From assembly GCA_004322365.1 (NCBI GenBank), contig SCTS01000005.1, positions 71,153 to 135,152 of the forward strand: 64,000 nt of DNA, written 5' to 3'. The translations under genes were made by a program, and so were the position numbers. This DNA is from Patescibacteria group bacterium (GTDB lineage: Bacteria > Patescibacteria > Paceibacteria > UBA9973 > UBA2103). The notes under the pieces were generated by a model that saw nothing but the letters and a program-made list of their open reading frames with translations, did no database searches and was not told where the DNA came from. Below, one piece after another: positions 58,934 to 64,000 of this stretch; positions within the stretch are counted from its first letter, which is position 1; the number at the start of each line of letters is the position of its first letter.

Positions 58934-59844
58934 AAAAAGAAATCGCAATAGTTGGTTTGGGAAAGATGGGTGGTGCGATGGCTCGCCGAATGATGGAAAA
59001 AGGATGGAAGGTAGTTGGTCTTGATTACAATCCAGAGACCGCAGAAAAACTTCGAAACGAAGGGGTTGTGCCCGTAAAAACTTATACGGAAATGGCAACT
59101 TCCCTAACTCCTCAAAGAATTGCGTGGCTTTTGGTACCAGCAGGTAAAGCGGTTGATGAGGCACTCTTTGGCCAAGGTGGAATTGCAGAATCATTTTCGG
59201 CAGGCGACATTGTTATTGACGGAGGAAACTCATTTTATAAAGATGCTGCAGCTCGTGCAGAACGCCTCAAAGAAAAAGGTATTCACTTTATTGATGTTGG
59301 TACATCAGGCGGACCCGCAGGAGCCAGAAACGGAGCCTGTCTTATGATTGGAGGATCTAAAGAAGGGTTTGAAAATATTGAAGGGCTCTTTAAAGATTTC
59401 GCAAAAGAAGGCGGGTACCAGTTTTTTGAAGGAGCTGGTGCTGGGCATTTTGTGAAGATGGTTCACAACGGTATTGAATACGGAATGATGCAAGCGTTAG
59501 GTGAAGGGTTTGAAGTTATGGAGAAGTCAGAATTTAATCTTGACCTTCCTCGTGTTGCAAAGATTTATAACAACGGGTCAGTCATTGAATCTCGCCTCGT
59601 AGGATGGCTTGAGAGTGCATTCAAAGACCACGGCCCAACACTTGAAGGCGTTTCAAGCACCGTCTCACACACAGGCGAAGGCGAATGGACAATAAAGACT
59701 GCAAACGAAATGGGTATAGATGTACCCGTCATCCGTGAATCCTTTGATTACCGAGTTCAATCAGCAAACAATCCTCGCTACACAGGGAAAGTGGTATCAG
59801 CTTTGCGTGAGCAATTTGGAGGTCACGATGTAAGGGCGCTCTAA
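58930..59844 (+). CDS. gnd: 6-phosphogluconate dehydrogenase, short type
   Basis: 304 residues, the short (about 300-residue) decarboxylating type. NAD(P)-binding IAIVGLGKMGGAMARRMMEKG with DYNPETAEK after the second strand, IDGGNSFYKDA, the substrate motif VGTSGGPAGARNGACLMIGG, and KMVHNGIEYGMMQALGEG with the catalytic Lys. It yields ribulose-5-phosphate, CO2 and NAD(P)H. Asp after strand 2 suggests NAD preference, but that is only an inference. Confidence 0.96.
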   Translation: MKKEIAIVGLGKMGGAMARRMMEKGWKVVGLDYNPETAEKLRNEGVVPVKTYTEMATSLTPQRIAWLLVPAGKAVDEALFGQGGIAESFSAGDIVIDGGNSFYKDAAARAERLKEKGIHFIDVGTSGGPAGARNGACLMIGGSKEGFENIEGLFKDFAKEGGYQFFEGAGAGHFVKMVHNGIEYGMMQALGEGFEVMEKSEFNLDLPRVAKIYNNGSVIESRLVGWLESAFKDHGPTLEGVSSTVSHTGEGEWTIKTANEMGIDVPVIRESFDYRVQSANNPRYTGKVVSALREQFGGHDVRAL

Positions 59845-59927
59845 GATTCGCTCCCTTTCTGACATCCTCGACTCGGCACTACTAAAGAAACTTTCATAGT
59901 GCCCTCGTTCTACGTCGTCAGTTAAAG

Positions 59928-59953
59928 AAAAATCCGCCTTAGGCGGATTTTTT
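59928..59953. terminator. bidirectional terminator after gnd
   Basis: Stem AAATCCGCC / GGCGGATTT with loop TTA, flanked by A and T runs. It serves gnd and the opposing 55-aa gene. Confidence 0.9.
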
Positions 59954-60119
59954 ATTGACCGCTCGTTCGGCGAGCAATCTCCTTTTCAAGATCGTCAATC
60001 ACATCTTGCCATCCTAGTGTAGGAGGCGGAACTGATTGCGTTCTGAGTTTCTTACGTGCATCTGCAAGCTGTTGACGAAGATCGGCAAGAGTTGGTTCTG
60101 GATGAACTTCAAAGGCCAT
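59952..60119 (-). CDS. 55-aa helical protein
   Basis: Read from the gap between gnd and the 68-aa gene: MAFEVHPEPTLADLRQQLAD... RTSGQ. Two charged helices (about 10-27 and 38-52) with a PPPTLGWQDVI turn. Starts with ATG 60119 and its stop codon overlaps the terminator. No family recognised. Confidence 0.55.
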   Translation of the reverse strand: MAFEVHPEPTLADLRQQLADARKKLRTQSVPPPTLGWQDVIDDLEKEIARRTSGQ

Positions 60120-60213
60120 AAAAAAGATTTTAATTAAGAATTGACGAAACTTTTACTCTTACTCTAATATTTTATTAAAAACGCAGAAAAATAAACCACC
60201 TCGGATTAGTTTT

Positions 60214-60420
60214 TTAATACAACTCATGTCTACCCTGACGGGATAGTTCCTCTTCGAGAACTGTTTTATGCCTTATACCAATGTCTGACCAAGCGTTCGC
60301 TCTATTCGTATTTCCATTTCTGCGCGCTTTTCTCATCATGCTTATTGCATAAGCTAGACGAGCCCTAAGAGAGTCTAGGTGGCGTTCGCTTCCATGGTAA
60401 CTGTTTCTTTCCGCTACCAT
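60214..60420 (-). CDS. 68-aa basic helical protein
   Basis: MVAERNSYHGSERHLDSLRA... a highly Arg-rich helical protein without hydrophobic core segments. It stands alone upstream of the 55-aa gene and downstream of rpsP on the same strand. No recognisable family; possible nucleic-acid binding from composition only. Confidence 0.5.
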   Translation of the reverse strand: MVAERNSYHGSERHLDSLRARLAYAISMMRKARRNGNTNRANAWSDIGIRHKTVLEEELSRQGRHELY

Positions 60421-60437
60421 AATAACAAATCTTGAAA

Positions 60438-60818
60438 TTAAGCAGCAGGAGTTTCTTCAACTGCGGTTTCAGCAGGAACTTCAGCAGGTGCCTCAGGAGC
60501 AACGACTTCGGCCTTTACTTCAACAACTGATTCTTCTTTTTTGATTGGAGTCTTCTTACCGAGGACATTCACCTTCTTGCCCTCGATTATTTTGTTCGTT
60601 ATGAAAAGGTTATTTACCGTACCTGAAAGCTGGGCACCCTTTGAAATCCAGTGTTTAACGCGTTCAGCATCAATAACAGTGTGTTTTGTCTTTGGGTTGT
60701 ACGAACCAAGCACCTGAAGCGGGTTACCTGCCTTAGGGCTTCTCTGTTTTTCGAGAACAACTATGCGAAAAGCTGGGTTATTCTTTCGTCCAGTACGCTG
60801 AAATCTGATTGTAAGCAT
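60438..60818 (-). CDS. rpsP: ribosomal protein bS16 with acidic C-terminal extension
   Basis: 126 residues. The first 80 match bS16 (LTIRFQRTGRKNNPAFRIVV; GSYNPKTKHTVIDAERVKHW). The last about 35 residues are an Ala/Pro/Glu/Val-rich tail (VAPEAPAEVPAETAVEETP) that is absent from E. coli S16. bS16 binds 16S rRNA and helps 30S assembly. Here it is not beside trmD or rimM as in many bacteria. Confidence 0.95.
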   Translation of the reverse strand: MLTIRFQRTGRKNNPAFRIVVLEKQRSPKAGNPLQVLGSYNPKTKHTVIDAERVKHWISKGAQLSGTVNNLFITNKIIEGKKVNVLGKKTPIKKEESVVEVKAEVVAPEAPAEVPAETAVEETPAA

Positions 60819-60876
60819 AGGAGAGACTCTACCAAGAAAGCGTCAAAAGGTCAAAGTTCTTACTAATCAACGCCAC

Positions 60877-61158
60877 TCAAGAATCCAGCCCTTTCCCTAT
60901 TTTCCACATTTCATAGCCCGTAAGATTATGTTTCCTTTGAAAGTTCAGAGCTGTGCGCCTACCTGCCCGTTTCATTCTTTTCCCAACCAACTTGAACTGA
61001 AATGGAGCTAAAATTTCAACCAACAAAGCAGAGAAAAAGCCTTGAGACGAAACACGAGCATTTCGCTCTTTCATTGTAGCGTCCATTTTTTGAACGCCCC
61101 TAAGAAGCCGTGAACGAAGTAGCCCCTGTAATCCCCATGTTCGGTCTTCGTCTTCCAT
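60877..61158 (-). CDS. hypothetical basic protein, 93 aa
   Basis: ATG 61158 (MEDEDRTWGLQGLLRSRLL) is preferred; on the minus strand TTGACA, a 17-bp spacer and TACTTT end 6 nt upstream. About 93 residues, Arg/Lys-rich with amphipathic helices and ending RKHNLTGYEMWKIGKGLDS. No family recognised. It is divergent from the RNase R gene. Confidence 0.6.
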   Translation of the reverse strand: MEDEDRTWGLQGLLRSRLLRGVQKMDATMKERNARVSSQGFFSALLVEILAPFQFKLVGKRMKRAGRRTALNFQRKHNLTGYEMWKIGKGLDS

Positions 61159-61202
61159 ATTTTCAAAGTAAAACAGAACTAACACTATGTCAATATGTGT
61201 GC

Positions 61203-61208
61203 TATACT
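61203..61208 (+). promoter_or_regulatory. extended -10 box of rnr
   Basis: TGCTATACT; the hexamer ends 7 nt before ATG 61216. Confidence 0.68.
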
Positions 61209-61215
61209 TTCTTAA

Positions 61216-63192
61216 ATGAAAAAAGATAGAAATAGTGGCGCACACTCTACAAAAAACGACGCAGAGCCTGCAAAGAAAGGAGCTCGCATTAAGACGGTCA
61301 TCGACATCACGAGAGGCGGTAAGGGCTTCCTACTCGACCCAACAGGTGACGCTGTCGTCTACCGTGAGAGCTTGGGCGGTGCCCTTTCAGGAGATGTCGT
61401 AGAGGCGCTCGTTACCATGCGTGGCAAAGTAAAAGTAGGTCGCGTCCTTAAAATAGTAGAAAGAAAAACGAGTTCGTTTGTTGGAGAAATAGTGCGAACA
61501 CCGCAGGGGATGATGCTTCGCCCTGACGACGGACGAGTGTACTTTGATTTTAAGATTACCGGTAGCTCTGGTGCACCAGAAGGACATAAAGCAGTCCTTG
61601 AGGTTGTAGATTGGAATACGCCAACACCTGAGGGAAATATAAAAAGCATTATCGGTCGTGCAGGTGAACACGAGACAGAAATTCGTGCCATCATCCTTTC
61701 AAAAGGATTCGATGGTGACTTCCCTGCCGATGTTCTCAAAGAAGCTGGGGAACTTTACAAGGACGCATGGAATGAAGAGGAAATAAAAACTCGCCGTGAC
61801 TTCCGAGACACACTCACTTTCACCATTGACCCTGACACCGCAAAAGATTTTGACGATGCCATTTCATACAAAGCACTTGAGGATGGTTCTATAGAGGTAG
61901 GTATTCACATTGCGGATGTTACTCACTTTGTTCGTCCAGGAACATCACTTGATCGTGAAGCATACAAGCGTGCGACGAGTGTTTACATGGTTGATAGAAC
62001 TGTACCCATGCTCCCACCACAACTTTCAGAAGATTTGTGTAGCTTGAAACCAGATGTCGACCGACTCGCCTTCTCAGCAGTTTTTACCGTGAAAAATAAT
62101 CAAGTGAAGGAAAGATGGTTTGGACGAACCATCATCCGTTCACAAAAACGCTTCACCTACGATGACGCAGATGTCTCGCTTAAAGATGCAACAGCACCCC
62201 TTCACTCAGAAATAAATGTTTTGTGGAAATTTGCTGAAACACTTAAAAGAGAGCGCCGTGAAAAAGGTGCAATTATGTTTGGTTCCGAAGAGATAAAACC
62301 TGTTTTGGATGAAAGTGGAAAAGTAACTGGGTTCAAAAAGACTCTCTATACAGAATCACACCAGCTCATTGAAGAGTTAATGCTCCTTGCTAACCGTGAA
62401 GTGGCTACTTTTGTTTCTGAAAAATTAGGAAAGAAAAACCGCGTCTTTGTGTATCGCATTCACGATGTACCCAACGCAGAGAAACTTGATGAGCTCGCAG
62501 TATTTTTGCGCGCTATTGGGCACCAGCTCACACTCAACAAAAAAGGAGCAGTTGGCCAAGATATCAATAAACTTCTAAAGGAGATTGAAGGCGAACCCGA
62601 AGAGCGCCTCATTAAAACAGCGACAATTCGCTCAATGGCGAAAGCGGTATACACCACCAAAAACATTGGGCACTACGGTCTTGCTTTCGAAAACTACGCC
62701 CACTTCACTTCCCCAATACGTCGCTATCCCGACACGATGGTGCACCGAACACTCGCAACCATTCTTTCAGGAAATAAAGTTACCGATGATCCTGAAGAAC
62801 AGGAACGAAGAGCAATTCATGCATCTGAACGTGAAGTTGCTGCCGCTGAAGCTGAGCGAACCAGCGTGAAAATGAAGCAAGTGGAATACTTTGCAAACTT
62901 CATAGGTGCTGAGAGAGATGGTGTTGTGTCTGGCGTAACGGAGTGGGGTATCTATGTCAGTGACAATGAAACTTCTGCAGACGGTATGGTGCGTCTCACC
63001 TCTCTTACCGATGACACCTACGAATTTGATAAGAAAAAGTATGCAGCTGTGGGAGCTCGCACAAAGCGAATGATTCGCCTTGGTGACCCTGTTCGCTTCA
63101 TTGTGGAGCGTGCCGACCTTGATAACCGAACACTCGACTTCAAGTTAGTACAACCTGAAAACACAGTACGGTCAGCGAAAGACAAATCTTAA
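61216..63192 (+). CDS. rnr: ribonuclease R (RNB family exoribonuclease)
   Basis: 658 residues. Cold-shock-like domains (about 20-170), the RNB catalytic domain with DPDTAKDFDDAISY and the HFTSPIRRYPDTMVHR signature, and a C-terminal S1 domain (VVSGVTEWGIYVSDN). It degrades structured RNA 3' to 5'. It is shorter than E. coli RNase R (813) at both ends. A family-P palindrome follows the stop codon and may act as terminator. Confidence 0.97.
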   Translation: MKKDRNSGAHSTKNDAEPAKKGARIKTVIDITRGGKGFLLDPTGDAVVYRESLGGALSGDVVEALVTMRGKVKVGRVLKIVERKTSSFVGEIVRTPQGMMLRPDDGRVYFDFKITGSSGAPEGHKAVLEVVDWNTPTPEGNIKSIIGRAGEHETEIRAIILSKGFDGDFPADVLKEAGELYKDAWNEEEIKTRRDFRDTLTFTIDPDTAKDFDDAISYKALEDGSIEVGIHIADVTHFVRPGTSLDREAYKRATSVYMVDRTVPMLPPQLSEDLCSLKPDVDRLAFSAVFTVKNNQVKERWFGRTIIRSQKRFTYDDADVSLKDATAPLHSEINVLWKFAETLKRERREKGAIMFGSEEIKPVLDESGKVTGFKKTLYTESHQLIEELMLLANREVATFVSEKLGKKNRVFVYRIHDVPNAEKLDELAVFLRAIGHQLTLNKKGAVGQDINKLLKEIEGEPEERLIKTATIRSMAKAVYTTKNIGHYGLAFENYAHFTSPIRRYPDTMVHRTLATILSGNKVTDDPEEQERRAIHASEREVAAAEAERTSVKMKQVEYFANFIGAERDGVVSGVTEWGIYVSDNETSADGMVRLTSLTDDTYEFDKKKYAAVGARTKRMIRLGDPVRFIVERADLDNRTLDFKLVQPENTVRSAKDKS

Positions 63193-63194
63193 AC

Positions 63195-63250
63195 AAAAAC
63201 CCCTGTATAGTATAATTTAACGATCGTTAAATTATACTATATCGGGTTTT
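63195..63250. repeat. 56-bp palindrome, family P copy 3
   Basis: AAAAACCCCTGTATAGTATA then ATTTAACG, centre AT, and the mirror ending ATCGGGTTTT (one mismatch and one gap). It lies between the convergent rnr and a small minus-strand gene and is flanked by A/T runs, so it could terminate both. Confidence 0.88.
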
Positions 63251-63268
63251 GCCTAGACGATTGGACAT

Positions 63269-63484
63269 CTAGTGATTACCGCAACTGAAAGAGTAAAGGG
63301 CGTCTCCTGTGACACCATTCATCCCACAGCGTTTATACCTCCTAGCCGTTAAAGGACAACGGTCGCAGTATATGCTTTTACCTTTGTAATCTAGTAATCC
63401 TCCTTCACTATCTCTCCTCGGAAGCTCTTGTGAAGGCTTCCCAGTTTTTATTATTTTTTCCCAATCTTGTGCCCATTCAATCAT
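63269..63484 (-). CDS. small putative zinc-binding protein, 71 aa
   Basis: 71 residues. The C-terminal half carries IYCDRCPLTARRYKRCGMNG and SFSCGNH: CxxC, a lone Cys and CxxH, which could bind one zinc. Two further small Cys/His proteins follow on the same strand (63587-63778 and 63795 onward). Family unknown. Confidence 0.5.
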   Translation of the reverse strand: MIEWAQDWEKIIKTGKPSQELPRRDSEGGLLDYKGKSIYCDRCPLTARRYKRCGMNGVTGDALYSFSCGNH

Positions 63485-63586
63485 ATTTTTTAATTAGAGA
63501 ATTAATGTTTGCATTCACTACAGAGTCGTAAGAATCCGCAGAAATGGCAATTGACGGTATGCGTCTCTAGTCGTGAACAGTGATGC

Positions 63587-63778
63587 TCAGTCGTAAGAAA
63601 AACAAAAGGACGCAGAGTGTTCACGACAAAGGAGTGCCGGTATCGCAACAAGTTTTTCGTCTTTCAGTTCATATTGAGGAACGCTCATTACCGGTGATTT
63701 CATACAACTTTCTACGACACACCTGAACCGCCTGTCTTCTCGACGTAATGCCAAAGAATAATCTATTTTTTCTGACAT
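63587..63778 (-). CDS. small putative zinc-binding protein, 63 aa
   Basis: 63 residues with CVVESC, then CREHSASFC: CxxxxC followed about 25 residues later by CxxH. This spacing resembles the protein at the window end. No other features. It may form an operon with its neighbours. Function unknown. Confidence 0.5.
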   Translation of the reverse strand: MSEKIDYSLALRREDRRFRCVVESCMKSPVMSVPQYELKDEKLVAIPALLCREHSASFCFSYD

Positions 63779-63794
63779 ATATTTTGATGATTAA

Positions 63795-64000
63795 TTAACA
63801 ACCCCGGTGATCAACGCATCGATACTGCACCTCCTCCCACGCACGCGGAAACGCAACAACAGCAGGCTTCCTACACCCTTGGACACCACATCTCATACCT
63901 TCAGGGCTATACGGTCCACCGGTTTCAAATAATGCGTGGAATTCTTTATCACGAACTTTCTGCATGCGCCGTGCAAATGCATTTTCTTTCTTTCCTTCCA
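63795..64000 (-). CDS. putative zinc-binding protein, 5' end cut by window
   Basis: The frame enters at the window edge and stops at 63795-63797. The visible 67 residues include CGVQGC and CVDHRGC, i.e. CxxxxC and CxxH with about 20 residues between, like the 63-aa neighbour. The N-terminus lies outside. Function unknown. Confidence 0.45.
   Translation of the reverse strand, partial: EGKKENAFARRMQKVRDKEFHALFETGGPYSPEGMRCGVQGCRKPAVVAFPRAWEEVQYRCVDHRGC

Overview
The window looks like a chromosomal contig from a Candidate Phyla Radiation (Patescibacteria, probably Parcubacteria) bacterium. This is inferred from gene content: a VirB2/TrbC-like pilin protein, compact housekeeping genes, DnaG with a degenerate zinc motif, many small membrane or secreted proteins of unknown function, peptidoglycan-anchored surface proteins, and very tight gene packing. 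No rRNA, CRISPR array, prophage or classical insertion sequence was seen. One tRNA gene is present.

Layout. 1-3100: end of a YjbQ-family gene and small membrane proteins around mscL. 3100-6300: a signalling operon (PAS protein, PAS-histidine kinase, two receiver-only regulators, a membrane protein). 6300-11600: L,D-transpeptidase, pyruvate kinase, an unknown protein and a Kef-type antiporter. 11640-17200: an unusual block with a 1445-residue beta-helix surface protein bracketed by a short direct repeat, hairpins and tRNA-like fragments, a tRNA-Asn gene split by a group I intron, and an HNH nuclease gene. 17200-20820: class I aldolase, GlpX-type FBPase and an MFS exporter. 20860-29500: small unknown proteins, LexA with an SOS box, glycosyltransferase, PurF, an RlmI-like methyltransferase, an ABC exporter, GtrA and DedA. 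29700-34520: RRM protein, VirB2-like/M15 fusion, an S41-like protease with a J-like insert, PrmC. 34650-43980: PH-domain protein, HisS, exonuclease, CAP protein, surface proteins, UppP, DsbA-like protein, PD-(D/E)XK nuclease. 44000-54820: rpoB-rpoC-HAD-dnaG-rpoD, all on the minus strand. 54970-64000: TrmD, KH protein, Zwf-Gnd, bS16, RNase R and three small putative zinc proteins.

Genes working together. Aldolase, FBPase, pyruvate kinase, G6PD and 6PGDH outline lower glycolysis/gluconeogenesis and the oxidative pentose phosphate branch. UppP, L,D-transpeptidase, glycosyltransferase, M15-like and peptidoglycan-binding proteins point to an active peptidoglycan envelope. RpoB, RpoC, RpoD and DnaG form a transcription/replication block.

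The most notable signals are not ordinary genes: (1) a 221-nt group I intron between anticodon bases 35 and 36 of tRNA-Asn; (2) a family of heptad-based intergenic repeats (variants of TAGGTGC/GAACCTA) that also occurs in frame inside an rlmI-like gene and prmC; (3) a second palindromic repeat found both between genes and in frame inside trmD; (4) three copies of a 40-56 bp palindrome with TATAAT in both arms; (5) about 20 genes whose -10 hexamer ends 6-8 nt before the start codon, implying pervasive leaderless transcription.
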